Source: Anseranas semipalmata (lineage: Eukaryota > Chordata > Aves > Anseriformes > Anseranatidae). Taken from it: a DNA stretch of 64,000 bases. The position numbers and the translations under genes are program-made. Positions within the stretch are counted from its first letter, which is position 1. Each line of letters opens with the position of its first letter. Positions 49,135 to 62,615 of the stretch are shown in pieces. A model generated the notes under the pieces. That model had not been told where the DNA came from. It made no database searches and was given only the letters and a program-made list of their open reading frames with translations. The stretch spans positions 106,390 to 170,389 of the forward strand of contig VXAA01005216.1 of NCBI GenBank assembly GCA_013399115.1, written 5' to 3'.

Positions 49135-51855
49135 GCTGTGGGTGTTATTTTTTGTAGTGTGTCAGTTAATAAAGTGGTAAACTAGATTCTGTTCTCTCCC
49201 TATAATGAATACAATTTAAAAACAAATCATTAATGGGTTTTGTGCTACAATGGGAGAAAGAATTTCAGTATTTAGCTCTGACTGAGGCATTTAGCATATC
49301 ATTTGTGCATGGGTGGCCAGTGTGCTCTCATGAGTTAAATAGCCTGGGCAGGAAGAATCCTGTGATATGAGGCTACTGAATCACTATTGATCCCAGCCCA
49401 TTACATTTAATAGACACTGCGTCTGCATGCTCCATACCACCCTGCGGACATTTCCAGGTGCAGAGGAATTCTTTCATTCTCGCATAATTGAGTCTAAAGC
49501 ATGAACTGAATTCTCTCTTGATGTAGTTTTCCTGGCAATAGTTCTCCATTTCACCTTCCAGCAGGCATCAGGGACTGTCGCAGGGTCTTACAGGAGCTCC
49601 AGAGGTCTGCAAAGTCCCTCCTGGTGTCCCCACAAAATAACGCTGGCCCCAGCAACCTTGCAGCAGGGTCAGAGAGTGGCCAAGGGACTGAGCAGGAACA
49701 TCCTGCAGGTGCTGGGCACTGGGGCCGTGAGTTTTTTGAGACTCATGTGTGGCAGAGGCACAGCAGCAGCAAGGCCCCTCTGCCAGCTTCTGCATGGCTC
49801 TGAGCAAGGCTGCTGTCATGTCCCTGGTGGTGGGGACAACCAGATGACTCACAACAAATTTTCTGATTTGCTGAAAATGGTCTGTGAAGTTAAATAAGCT
49901 AGCCCCAGTCTGAGCTGTCTTATGCCCTGATAAAATCCCTGGTAGCTCAGGGGCTGCTTCATGAGCCGTGCCATTGTCCCCGTCCCGGTGGCAAGCAAAG
50001 GGCTGAGTGTAGCCCTCCTTCAGCCACCTGCTGCCACCCCTGCAGCAAAGCCCTCAGAAAGCTTATGCAACTTCAGGCTGTTTTCAGGTTTTAACAAGTG
50101 CCTTCAGTGCTCTCATATTCTCTTTCCTGCTCTGTGGAAAGATATATTGAGTATTTTATTGTGACTGGAAAGGTAGCATGCCGTAGATAGCAAAGAGCTG
50201 TTCATGTGTCAGATCTTTCTCAGGTCTCTCATGCCACAAAAAGGCATCCATGGCTCCTTTTGAACTCCTAGGTTAGTCACTCTCGGTAATGAACCTTAAT
50301 AAACAAGACACCCTAAAGCCATAAAAAATTGAGCTCTAGTGATCTTCTTGATCCTGAACCTAAGTGGCATGGTAGCATTTACTGTCTGGGTGTTCGTAGC
50401 AGCTTGTTATCTCTATTACGTATAGCACAGAACATAACTGCTTCCCTCGGTAACTGGGGTTTTTGCTGGTTTTACTCAGCAGAAGGCAAAAAAAAATACA
50501 ATATGAGTCCAAGGCAACAGCAAACTGAAAATGGCTTCCCCTATCTTCTTTCAGATCCACTGCAGCCCCAGCAGACCTTGTAAGCATGCCATGAGACCAT
50601 TACTCTCATCTAAAGGTTTTTAATCAGGTATTTTCACCTCCAAGCACAATAGACACTAAAACGGTTTACAGTATAAAACAATTCTTCTAGGTGATGAATA
50701 TTTTATATCTTTTTCTTGGCATTTCCTTCAAACAGTATCATTTTACTTTCCATTCCTATGGAGTCAGTTTTGTTCTAAAGAGCTGTCTCAGAAACACCAG
50801 AAAGTGTCTGGAATGGTGAGTCAGCAGCAAAGAAATGGGGTTACAATCATCTCCTCAAGAAAACGTCCAAGGTGTTTTCTGTTTCTGTTGTGTATTCTTC
50901 AGACTTTGATTTACACTTCCTTGATAATGCGGATAGCAGCAAAGCTGGGAAAGCAAGTCAGAAAGAGTGCATTATGTAGGCGTATGCATGGCTAACTTTT
51001 TCCCCACACCTGTTTCAGGGTGCTATGCTTTCAGCTACTGCAATGCCATTCCTTGAGATTTGGAGCAGCGTAAGCAAGGGCAGAATCAGGCCTTTGGTTT
51101 CTCAGCAGCGCATCGTGTGGCAGCATCCTTTGGAACCAGATGGGCGTTCTGAGCAGAGCATAATGGATTGCAATTGAATTGATATTTTAAGCTAACAAAT
51201 GTTTAGATCAGAGATGCTCACAACACAGGCACTTACAATACAGGGCTGATTGCAGCATGGCAGAAAGCGGCTAAATGCTGTAATGAGGAAGGTGGTGTCA
51301 GCATTTCACTTCTGAATTTCAATTTCCAATGACTTCGAGCAGCTGTAAAAATGACTTTTAGCTGAGGCTTGAACAAGGACACAGGCAAAGACCCAGAGCA
51401 TTCCAAAAAGAGATCCCAATTCACCTCTGTGTGAAAGGCCTCCCAGTATGAAAAACCTTAAATGTCGGAGGGTAGCAGAATCTTCCTCCCCACAGATAGG
51501 ATCCTGTGATTGTTCCTGAAGCTGAGACATGAGTGAGACAACAATGAGTGGAGCTTTGAAAGAGCTCTCCTGAAAAGATCAGCTGGATGAAACATACAGG
51601 GCAGCAAATGAGCACTAGGAAAGCACTGCAGCCATACTTCACCTAACATGAAAGCTGAAGAACTGGACCACAAGTAAATTGAACCGTGGCACAGTCAAAA
51701 GTGTTTTGAGAAACTGCTCTCTTTAACCGTTAGCCTGCATCAGGTATTCCTGTGTCATAAAGTATCACTGAGACCAAGCAACCAATAAGAATGACCAAGG
51801 ACTGAATAATCTTATTAATAATAATAGGTATTTCCACGCTTACGTCTTTCAGTGG

Positions 51856-51906
51856 AAAACAAAAACAAAAACAAAAACAAACAAACAAAAACAAACAAAC
51901 AAAAAC
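51856..51906. repeat. (AAAAAC)n/(AAAC)n simple repeat
   Basis: About 50 bases of CAAAAA and CAAA units. It creates an artefactual Phe/Cys/Leu-rich frame on the minus strand. Confidence 0.92.
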
Positions 51907-54900
51907 CATTTTCTTCATGGCAGGCTATTCCTGAACTTTTTGCTGTAGAATTTCTCATACCTTTCAGTGAAATGTCTTTTATCAGTAACACAAATGAAAT
52001 AGGTGGCCTGCAGGTCCAGTACATATGACTTGTGTTCATCCATTACTACATTTGGGGAAATTTTCTGCTTTAAAGCCTTTTTTTCTCCTACTCCCGGATT
52101 CATAAATAGGGAATAATCATCAAGACCAAGTCTTCCAGATCATACAATCGGAAGTATTTAAACTAGCTCCACAGAACAAATTAGGAAAATCAGACTTTTA
52201 AAAATATCTCCCATTTCAACAGTCTTGATAGCTGTACACACTGTGAACTGATTTTGAGATTTGATGCTAACTAGAGAGCTCTTTATGCAGCCTTAAAGCA
52301 GAAGAGACAGAACATTGAATACAGAGAGTTTAAAAGTAGAATTGCAAGATATTGTAGAAGATGCTTAAGCAACTGTCCTAACATGAGTAATTCGCAGAAC
52401 AGAGTCCTCGACTTAGAGACAATTCCAGTTAGAGACTTTCACACATTTTTCTACATATGAGCTATACCTGACATGAAATAAAATAGCCCTGCTGGCAAGA
52501 CTGCAGAAAGATGGTTCTCAGATACAAAATTCCTCGTCCCAGGAACTGTATAGAAAACTTTGCCAAATGGCTTCAGTGCCAAGCCTGGAAGAAAAGATAA
52601 AGATCTGAAGTCTGGGGAAAGCTGGAATATAATGAAGAGAACACCAGATTTTTAGATCAAGTCTTTGGGATGCTATTTCTGTTTCTTTGACTAACATACC
52701 AATAACCCATTACTTTGACAAACACTTAAAATGGGTGTCAAAAGTCAGGAAAAGGGATCCATAGTTAAGCATGTAAATAGGTAATCTACTTTTCAAATGA
52801 ATAAGCACTTACAACTTTCAAAAAAGTTTGCAGTTTTGTGTTTCTAAATATTTTATGGCTATAGATGAATTGTATCTGTTAACTCAAATTACAGCCTGCC
52901 CCATCAGGGAGCTGAAATCATACAACCTTGAAAGAAATGAAAATATTTGTGAGTCTTTTTAAAATATCCTATGAAAGCACCAATATCTTGTAATGTTGTG
53001 ACTTGTTATAATTCAGTCACAAGGTATTTTGCAACTTAGAATGCTGTCTTGACTCTATTAATAAGTGCCATAAAATCATTACAGGATTTTGAATATATAT
53101 ATTTATTTAAAAAATAGGTTTGTATGGAACACAGGTTTTCTTTAATTTTTACTTTTTTATTGAAGTTTATTGTGCCCATCAGACTGTTAACTTACATATA
53201 AGTAGGTCTACATTTTTGCTGCTTGATAAGATGGCCAAGAGGAACAAAATCTTTCCTTAGGGGTAGTATTAATTAACTAACTAATATTTAGTTTTTGATT
53301 GCTTCCCCCATATGGACATAAAAACATACATACGAGTTCATTAGCACCTCACCAGTGAATGCTAAAATGTTTATTAGTTTTTCACAGTGATTGTTTGATG
53401 CTGGCTCCAGTTAAACACTGCTGCCCAAAAATTTATTCTCTGGTTTATTAATCTACAGTGACAAATCCTATTTCCTCCTTCTTCGTGTCCTCCCTTCCAC
53501 TCCCCCTCCCAAACACACCTTTTCCTCCCTGCCATTTGCAGATGATGCTGGTTTTAAAGGCAATGTCATAAATTTTGAAGAAAAGGGAGGTGACTCTTTC
53601 AAACAGTATTTCTGTTTAAAAAGCATCTGTCAAAACCAGATGCTTTAGCTGCTGAGTATCTTTCTATACAATCATTAAAATATATCGAGCCCTCTAAAGC
53701 CATTACAAAGGCTGTCATGCTACAAATCACAGTGTGTTTTTTTTCATTACCTGTCCCAACAGTTAAGGAAATGCTGGATGTTGGACTAGAAGGGATCTAT
53801 CTGGGTTACCAATCCCACTCTCCTGCAACAAAACACAAAGAAACAAATGAAACAATGCCAAGCTACAAAACGCAAAACAGTAATCAACAAAAATTAGAAA
53901 TATGCCATCTAATTGTGTCCAAAGTGTGGGAAGAACAGGCAAACTGCCCAGAGTGGTACATGTATTTATGTATGGATAGACTCAGGACTGAGATCAGAGA
54001 CTTCTGGATAAGCAGGCACTAAATCTATGTTGTCCTCCAGCCAGGGCATGAACATTTACACTGCCGGTGCTCACCTGTTCCAGGAGTACGGGTCACTGAG
54101 GACTTCAGAGGAGGGAATACCCCACAAATGAATGTACGAATGAAGAGCTGTTAAGAGGGACTGCCAGCTTCATTTCAGTTTGGTTAGCACAGAGGTGCAC
54201 CAAAAGCCTCTGTGCAAGTCCTCGAGGTGCTGACAACCCACTCCTCAGAGCTTTTGCCACTGTTCTGCATTGCGACTCAGCTCGTACCCCCGTGTGCTGC
54301 AGCCGCAGCTCTGCCTGTGGTCCTTGCAAACCCCACAGCCAAGGGTGCACCACAGTTCCTATAGTGTCAGCAATGCTTCAACTATCCCAAAGTCTGAAGA
54401 CACCAACTTGTTTTCATTTAATTTGTTCCCCCAGCCAGAGCTGTTACATTCTGGGTGCAATCCTGATCAAACTACAGTCAGTGACAATACTTCCACTGAC
54501 ATTTGGGGGGCCAATTAATCACTTTCTGTCTTCTGTCTTTATTTTTGGGTCTTACCAGATCACAGAAAGATGTCCTAAAAGCTATTCTGACTTGGTAGAA
54601 GTCTGCATCTCTGCAGACTCTACATTTCCTTTAAACGATTGCAAGGAAAAAGAAGTTATGTTCATGATCATAAATTGTTCTAGCCAGAGTGTTTCCATGT
54701 CCCAGTAAGCTTCAGGGTGTCACCAGGGAATACAAATTAAAACTGACTGCAACAGTTGGCTCTATATTTTGTTGTCAGGGAGCAGCATTCATTTTCTTCA
54801 GTGCCTGGTTTCTGCTGCATTTCTGCTTAAGAGAAAAAGAACAAAAGGAGGTAAGGAGGCAAATCGAGAGAGCATGGCATAAAAGCTAAAATATGCTAAA

Positions 54901-57900
54901 ATTATACCTTCTTGTTACCATGAAGTTCTATAACCCAAGGATACCGAAAAGCCAGATCCAAAATAGCACAAGTATATTGTTCTGAGAGGGGAATAAAGAG
55001 GCCAATGGGTAAAGGTAGTGGCCAGCAGAGTGCAAGCTCATAATTGGCCCACCAAACCTGAACTTTGTATTTTAATTTTCATCCTTGTACAAGCTTCACT
55101 CAAAGCTGTTCTGAGACATGGGACTAAGTCCTTCTGCAACCTTATGCTGAAGAAAGACACATGGACCATATCTTGCTTTCCAGCCGAGGCAGCTTGCTGC
55201 AATACCTGCAGCACCAGCACCATGAGCCCTCACAGCAGCCTGCAGGAGCGTGGCCTTCGCCCTTGCTTGGTACTGCCACAGGGTCTGGTCCCACCTGGGT
55301 TAACTCACATTGCAAGACCTGTAGGTATTGCAGGCAGTCTCTGCTACCACGTATGTCAGTAGCAAAACTGCTGTGGGCCTCGATGAGCAGATCTGTGTCC
55401 TGCAGGAGACCAGCCTTGAGCTTGCTTAGGAGCAGGCTGCTCCCCAGCTGGGCTGGGGCTGCTTGAGCAAGCTCAGGGCACTGGGTCCCCAGCATCAGCG
55501 CCTGGCACAGAGCAGGGCCAAGGGAACTTTACAGAGATCATGTTAACAGTTTGGGCTCAGCTTTGGTTCTTGATAAACAATGGTTTGCACTGCTTTTGGC
55601 TCATGTTTGCGTTTACTTTGGCTCAGTGATTTTGAATTATGCTTCCCAGGCATCAACCACTGTCACACGGTTAATGTGAGCGATTATTTCAAATGGATGC
55701 TAGTGGAACATGCCAGTGCTTTCAAACATCATTGATCATGCAGCTCAGGTGCTTCTTCTGACTTGTATATTAAATGAGATGATATTTGTTTTGGCATGTT
55801 GTGTTTTCTGCCAGAATTCAAGCTATCTCGAATGAGCCTGTTTCAGCAACATTCTCCTTTCTGCTGTCTGCTTGGATGGGGTCTTGGTCTTATCCCATTG
55901 ATTTCAGCCAGCTTTTCATCCATGCCTTCTTATAGACACTGCTCTGCATAACCAACTCTTCATAAGAAGGAGTTTTATGCAAGAACATGTATAGTTAATA
56001 CAGAAAGAGAGGAAAACTTTGTCATAAACTAGCTATCCCTCAGTCAGTTGTGGAAGAAAAGTTTGCCTGGAATCAGCATTACAACAAATGGAGGGGTGTC
56101 AACTGTCAGTATATGCTCCCTAGATTCTCATGTGAAGGAAACTTTGGAAGCTGCTCAAAAAAAAAGTGACAAGGATTTTTATTTTTTTTTAATTGGGAAC
56201 ATCAAATGTCAACAATATCCTGCTTACACAATTCTGATACAATTTATGGCCCAGTACTGTTATCCCTACCATCAACTGCCATGGGAGCTGCCTGAACAAT
56301 GAGTCTTTATTATGTGTGGAGCATTTCATACCATCTGTGTCCCAGAACACTTTATAGAGTCAGATAAAACAGTCTCAGTAAATAACAGCAGAGAATAAAT
56401 AAATTTAAAAGGTTTAGGCAAAGGAAAGCAGAAATAATTCAAACTCTTAGTCAGACATGCAGCACAGAACATGGCAGTAAATGATGCCATGTATTTCTTC
56501 TGAAAATACCAAGAAATTAGAACAGCTTTTTTCATTTACTCTCTAAAATACCAGCGTGACTGCTCAAAAAAGCTAAAGAGAATTAGTGTCATAAACAAAC
56601 AATCTGAAGTCGAAGAGAGGCAGCCACACAGTGTTGAGCCTTCAGTTCAAGAACTCACAAATCCTGATGTAACAAGATACTTAAACTGGTCCATGTGATT
56701 AGAGTTATTCAACTGTAGAAAACTGGGCATGTATATAAATAACTTACTAAACTGTGAAGATAATGCTAAGGAGACTGCATGTTAAGGGTGGAATTAATCT
56801 CACAGAACTTTAGTTCTGTTTAAAAGTTAGATGTCCCATTTAAGCTACTTTTGTAGCCAGTTCAGAAAGGCACCTGAAGGGTATTCTTCCTTTCTTGGGA
56901 GGCATCTAAGACAGGTGAGATGGCTTGCCCTTTAGACATGCTGACTTCTCTCCACTAACTAGAAACAGAGCCCAGGTAATTAGTTTAGTTTCAATGTCTG
57001 ACTTTAAGATGAGTAAAACCCAGGGAGATAGACACATATTCACTTTTTCTACATCTTTCACTGCAAGGTAGCTGTTTGAAAAATTTGTAGCTTAGAGAGC
57101 TTTCCTGTGGCTGTGTGTGCATACCGGGAGTTTGCATTACTTTAGAATCTGAGAAATCTTGAATCCCTCCACCTTGAAACATTTCCCTGCATTATCATCT
57201 AGGACTACACTAAAAGTTATATTAGCATGAATATTAAAGTAGGATGTTGCACTTCAAAAACTCCTGATTGAACTCACAGCAGTTGCGTGTCAAACCTGCA
57301 GCACTGAGAGACTGCAAATGTTGATGACTTAATACTGCCACAGGTCATGTAGTGAGTTATAATACCTAGATTGCCCTCAGAAATGACAGAGTGCTGCTGT
57401 CCGTAGCAGGAACAGCTTGTTCCACCTGCAACAAGATCAGCCTTGCAGCCTCGTACAAAAGGCGGTCTGATATGGTACCTTGAGAGCGTCCTTGTACAAC
57501 TGGTTTGTCTAATTCATACTGGCAGACACAATCTGAATTCAGTGAATCAGGAGATATGAGAGATTTCATCAGCGAGACCGTTCGGATAGAACAACACAGG
57601 CACACCTGCATCCGTGAGCTGTTTCAGGGAGCTGTTAGGGAGGAGAAATGTTCTGGCTGGTTAAGACCACTTGGTTGCAAGTGCCTCTATTAAAAACACT
57701 GTATCGTTTTTGCTTTGGAAGGGGCATGCATAAGGAAACAAGTTTTCGAGGGATGGAATATGAAGTATCTGGCCCATTCTTAGAGCCTGCTTTACCTGGT
57801 TCTCACAGACAGACACATGTGCAGATTCTGCACTACATTTTGCAGTTCTTGCTCTAGTAATTATAAATGCCTCTTGTATACCGAAGGCATATCTTCATTG

Positions 57901-58805
57901 TCTCAAAGATCTTAATAAGGAGTGAATAGCAAAACACAAACATTATACTGTGTCGGCATAAACAAAGCCACAATTATATCAAAGGTCCTACAGGCATTGC
58001 TCATTTGTACTAATAATTCCTGCTTTGCAATCAAGCAGTACACGATGCCAAATTAATTATTTTAAATGCTTTCCACCACTTGGCACTTATTTTGGACTGC
58101 AAGCGTGGAAGTGAAGAGAGGACCAAAGAGCAGGGAAATGAAATTTCTTCACCATCAAATAAGCAATGCATACAACAGAAGAGGATTTAGGAGGTAAAAA
58201 GCCCTAAGGAGACTTTTGGAGGTTTCACTAGTTTGTTTATGGTGAACCATCTGAAATGAAACGTCTGAGAAGCTGGAGGCTGAACAGCTTAAGATACAGT
58301 GTGTACACAGAAACATTGCTGTATTAACTGCTGGAAGAAGCATAAATTATGCATTTCTGACGTGTCTCTATAGGCCCTGTAACCTTTTTTGCCCCTTAGG
58401 ATGCTCGTTATCTGCCGGAGCAATTAACAGATAGTATCTAGCAGCTAGCGTGATTTCTTACCTTTAGAGTGATTTCAAATCAAATAAAAAGGAGGCTAAT
58501 AGGGCCAAGGAGACCTGAGCTGTGAAGTTGTTTCTGATGTATGTTGGATAGAAATAATCAGTAAATTGAAGGTACATGCTGCCAGGAAACCTGGATTATG
58601 TCTAACTAGTTTTGCTTGCTGAATCTTTTATGTTTCTGACAGATGTTATTGTTACTGTGAGACAGTGTGCAAGTGAAACAAATAATGGAAAAACCTTCAT
58701 TAAGTAATTCTGAAAGGACATGTTTAAATTGTCTTACTTCAGCAACTTCAAGCTGATTAATCAAAAGATCTGATTTTTCCACTACCAGATTAAAATTAGA
58801 CAAGG
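51907..58805. other. Unique intronic sequence, no gene
   Basis: No exon or recognisable mobile element. A GC-richer patch at about 55160-55530 holds open frames on both strands with no family resemblance. The block at 57950-58110 looks like a candidate conserved element. Confidence 0.62.
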
Positions 58806-58843
58806 CAAAAAAAAAAAGAAAAAAGAAAAAGAAAGAAAGAAAG
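58806..58843. repeat. A/G-rich (polypurine) low-complexity tract
   Basis: A run of A with GAAA/GAAAAA units over about 38 bases, all purine. Confidence 0.9.
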
Positions 58844-59311
58844 CACACTTAGGACTGGTCTTAGAAAAAGAAGTTCTGATGGCTAGAAATCTGCTTAATT
58901 CCTAAAACTGAGTGGAAATTTTTCAACATTTAAGACTTCTGAATAGCTTAGAAAAAAAAATAACTAATCAAGAAGTGCAAACTACAAAATTCTAATATTA
59001 AGTTTGTACAAAACTAATTATCCTAAATCTTCAAAAATCTAAATGAAATGTTTCTTATCTGAAAAAGCAGATTGTTGAATACAAATCAATATAAATTTTG
59101 ATACCTCTTGGGGTTTCACATGCTCCTCTAGTATTAGATGTGATACCCCATCATTTTTTTTATGGGTAGTGTGCATTAGTTTCAATTCTTTCCTAGTGCA
59201 TGAAAATCATACCAAAGGCTACTGCCTTATATGCATGGAAATATATTGTAAAAGACACACAATTTCAAAATAAAAAGAAACAAAACAAATGCTTTATTTT
59301 TGGTTAAAAAG
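58844..59311. other. AT-rich unique intronic sequence
   Basis: I see no gene or repeat body in this stretch. Confidence 0.6.
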
Positions 59312-59361
59312 CAAAAACAAAAACAAAATCAACAAAACAAACAAACAACAACAACAACAAA
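59312..59361. repeat. (CAAA)n/(CAA)n simple repeat
   Basis: CAAAAA, CAAA and CAA units in succession. It lies 60 bases before the left end of a solo LTR. Confidence 0.92.
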
Positions 59362-59415
59362 CACCACAACTTTAAAATATATGCCAAAACGTTAATTACT
59401 GCCGTATCCCTTTAG

Positions 59416-59997
59416 CCCATTGTTGTGGTTTAATCCAGCAGGCAGCTAAGCACCACATAGCCTTCACTCACTCTCCCCCAACAGTGTGATGGGGGAGAGA
59501 ATCAGGAAAAAAAAAAAAAAGAAAGGTAAAACTCATGTGTTGAGATAAGAACAGTTTAATAGGACAGAAAAGGGAAAATAGTAATAATTATTATGACAAA
59601 GGAATATACAGAACAAGCGAAGCACAATGCAATTGCTCACCGCCCACTGACCCATGCCCAGCCAGAACCCGAGCAGCAGCACCCACACACACCCTGACCA
59701 ACTCCCCCGGTGTTATTGATCAGCATGATGCCCTATGCTGTGGGACATCCCTGTGGCCAGTCTGGGCCAGCTGTCCTGGTTCTGTCCCCTCCCAGCTCCT
59801 GGTGCACGCCCAGCACCTCGCTGGCAGGGCAGCACGAGGAGCTGAAACGTCCTTGGCTCTGTGTAAGCACTGCTCGGCAACAACTCAAACATCAGTGTGC
59901 TATCAGCATTTTTTCCCATCCTGAATGCAAAACACAGCACCATACCAACTACTAGGAAGAAAATGAACTCCATCCCAGCCAAAACCAGGACACCCAC
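59416..59997. repeat. Imperfect 5-bp target-site duplication flanking an LTR
   Basis: CCCAT at 59416-59420 and CCCAC at 59993-59997 flank the LTR, four of five bases matching. This fits an older insertion in which one copy has mutated. Confidence 0.6.
59421..59992 (-). mobile_element. Solo LTR of a second avian endogenous retrovirus family
   Basis: This 572-bp element starts TGTTGTGGTTTAATCC and ends AAAACCAGGACA, giving TGT...ACA termini and a near-duplicate 5-bp flank. There is no internal retroviral sequence. The text (GGCAGCTAAGCACCAC, GAGGAGCTGAAACGTCC, CAACAACTCAAACATCAGTG) resembles a common avian LTR that I recall but cannot name with certainty. Minus orientation is inferred from ATTAAA on that strand (TTTAAT at 59555-59560), with the expected TATA region around 59709 decayed. 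It differs in sequence from the 37852 LTR, so it is a separate family. Confidence 0.87.
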
Positions 59998-61278
59998 TCA
60001 AGCCATTATTCCCTAATGCCACTTTTTTACTGTTTCATCTTTACTATATAGTGAGTTTGGAAATAGGGTTTGTGTAGATTCCTACACCATGCAGAACTTA
60101 CGGATTTCATTTAGGATCCAGGCAGAGTCAGGGACCTGGCTGCTGTAATCCCATTACAGAACTGAAGATTTACATATCAAGTTCTTGATGCTGGAGATAT
60201 TTTTCTCCTATAAACTTCAAAGTCTTGATCATTTGACAAAAAAAAATGTGTTTGACAAAAGCCTTGATTTTATCATAGTTTTCTGATGATTTGTTAATGA
60301 AATACATCATATTCAAGAGTTTATATTTTATTATGTCTAAAATAAAAAATAATTCCTGTGACAAGTAGTATCAGCCCTTTGAAATATTTTAATTGCATTT
60401 AATACATTGGGAATAGTATACAAATCTGTCAGGGAAAAATCTTGGAGTCATTCAGTTCACCTGGAGTTTGTCATTGCTCACATTGTGGCCAGGATTTCAC
60501 CTCCAGGAAAAGCAAAACCAGATAAGAAATGAGGTGGGAAACGAGATGTGTAGAAACATGATAAAAAGTGCAATTTCATTTTGCGTGTAGAAACACCAGT
60601 TTTTAGTGAGTAAAATGATACAGAGATTTCAGAGGCAGAAAATGAAAGGATGATATTGAGCTTTTGAGGACGGGATATATTTTGGCTGACACAGCAGATG
60701 CAGCCTGTTTAGCATTTAGGACAACAGAGACAGTCATCTAACTCTGGATGTTGCTATCCTCCTCTACAGGAGTTAGAGAAAGTAGACCAGGAAAGAGGGC
60801 AGTCATAAGGTCACAACTTTGATCCTGGAGGATTTCAATTACTCAGGTATTGATTAGGATGACGATTATACAAAAGCTGTAGAGAGGAACACATTTGTAA
60901 AGGTTGCCCAGGATTGCTTTCTTTAGCCATTTGTTGAGGTGACTACATAATGAGAGCTTATTTAAAAATGCGCCTTAATAGATATGGCTGCTGTGATAAA
61001 TCAGCAGAGTTCAGGAAATAGCGAGACCTTTCTAGTATTGGCTAAAAGTCTGCCTTGAGGTGAGGAAACACAGCGTCATTTCCCCATCACATGAACTTTG
61101 ACTACTCCTCCCAGAAACTCCTGTTAGCTCACAAATTGTTAGAGATGACCATACTCCTTCCAAAGATATTGTCTCTCCCCTACAGTAGCTCAGAATAGGT
61201 CTCTACCCTCACCAAATTCCCTAAAAAGTCAGATTTGTATCAGGAACATACTACTAACACAAGGATCCATGTATCTGC

Positions 61279-61298
61279 ATGTGTGCGTGTGTGTGTAT
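61279..61298. repeat. (TG)n microsatellite
   Basis: ATGTGTGCGTGTGTGTGTAT, about eight TG dinucleotides with one CG. Confidence 0.85.
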
Positions 61299-62596
61299 AA
61301 ATACCAACTCATCAACCTAACAATAGAAGGATTTTTGGGGAGTGATGCCTTGTAATTCTCCTTTGCATTCTGTCCAGGAGAATGTGTGATTGTGCAGTGC
61401 ACTGAAATAAAGATTCAGATCTGGCTTTTTGCCACAGTATGAACTTTCTGGTTCTGAACTGTATGAGCCTGTGAAAAGTCCACCTGTGTTAAGTAATTCT
61501 GATTTTCCTTGTAGTTCCATAATTAGCTGGAACATCCTCAAAAATAACCATAGTGGCGGTTTAAATTTCCTGTGCAATATAGATTTAAATACATTGTTCC
61601 ATAGGCTTTGCCAAATAGGTCAGTAGAAGTGAAATATTCAGTCAGAATATGATCCACCTCTACTATTGAACTGTTTACTCATCATACACAGAGAGCATTT
61701 CTTAGTTATCACAACAAAGGCTTTTCCAGGAGTTTCATTAAGCTAAGGACTACTTCTAGGCCAAGGATCCCGATCACATTTACAATTAAGCCCATATATT
61801 TTTCTAATGCTTAAACACTGTATTAATTTATAATTTATCAGAGGATTTAATGCATTTTAGTTTCTTCATTTTTGAGAAGTGGAATGTGAAAAGGCTGGTA
61901 TTGCCTCTAGCACCGCTGTTTACCTAGCATCCTTGTGCCCCATTTTAGCCAAAGGTGATTCCTCTGCAATTAAAATGGGATTTCATCTATTTCCAGCCTC
62001 TTTCATACAGCTTCTCTGACACAATCTGTAATGAGCAGTTGGTGTCCAGCTGGTTGAGTCGTGTGCAGAATCCTGAAATTCCAGCCTCTCCATTAGATCA
62101 GGGATGCTGCTTGTCAGCTGCTGCATGTGCATATTCGGTCTGGGAGGGAAATCTCTGCAGAGGCTAGAGTGAGGTCTCTGTAGCATCAGCTCTATTTTGA
62201 GGAATTTTAAAAGGTGCAAATTATTTTAGAGCACAAGGATCGCCTAAAAATACATCGGCATCACTGTGCTGTATGAGTCAAAGTCAAAGCAAGGGAGCTG
62301 TGAAGCATGATTTGCCACTCCTGTAAGGCCACAGAGATTTTTGTGTGAAACAAGCAGCCTCTACGTGCCTGTTAGAAGAGACAGCCCAGAAAAAAATCCT
62401 TCTAAGTGCTTTATGCCCTGTAGAGAGCAGGAAAAGGACTATTCGCCCGGCAGATCCCATTTTTCTTTCACTGTCAGAATGTACAGAAAATCCTTCATAG
62501 CTTGCTTAGGCTTCAGTAAGACAAACTTGAAGAAAGCAGGTACTAAAACGTACCCGCGTTGGGCGGCTCTAGGGCTGAACTCCCCCAGAGCAGCAC

Positions 62597-62615
62597 TGCA
62601 GTGCCATCTAGTGAG
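62597..62615. promoter_or_regulatory. CTCF-like motif
   Basis: TGCAGTGCCATCTAGTGAGA, from about 62597, resembles the reverse form of the CTCF core, where GTGCCATCTAGTGG is a frequent variant. It matches at the key G.GCC...CTAGTG positions and lacks the final GG. It sits in a locally GC-richer patch with several CpG. A single motif by eye is weak evidence. Confidence 0.35.

Larger units (their letters stand above)
46891..51855. other. Unique intronic sequence, no gene
   Basis: No exon recognised. It contains a 14-bp exact tandem duplication at 48786-48813, a poly(T) run at 49116-49134 and a GC-richer patch at about 49560-49830 with open frames on both strands but no family match. Confidence 0.62.

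Noticed and set aside
51730..52039. Phe/Cys/Leu-rich minus-strand frames
   Set aside because: They are translations of the (AAAAAC)n/(AAAC)n repeat read in antisense.
53755..53830. GGATGTTGGACTAGAAGGGA resembles the CR1 GTTGGACTAGATGATC block
   Set aside because: The following bases do not continue into a CR1 terminus or tail. The likeness is too short to call.
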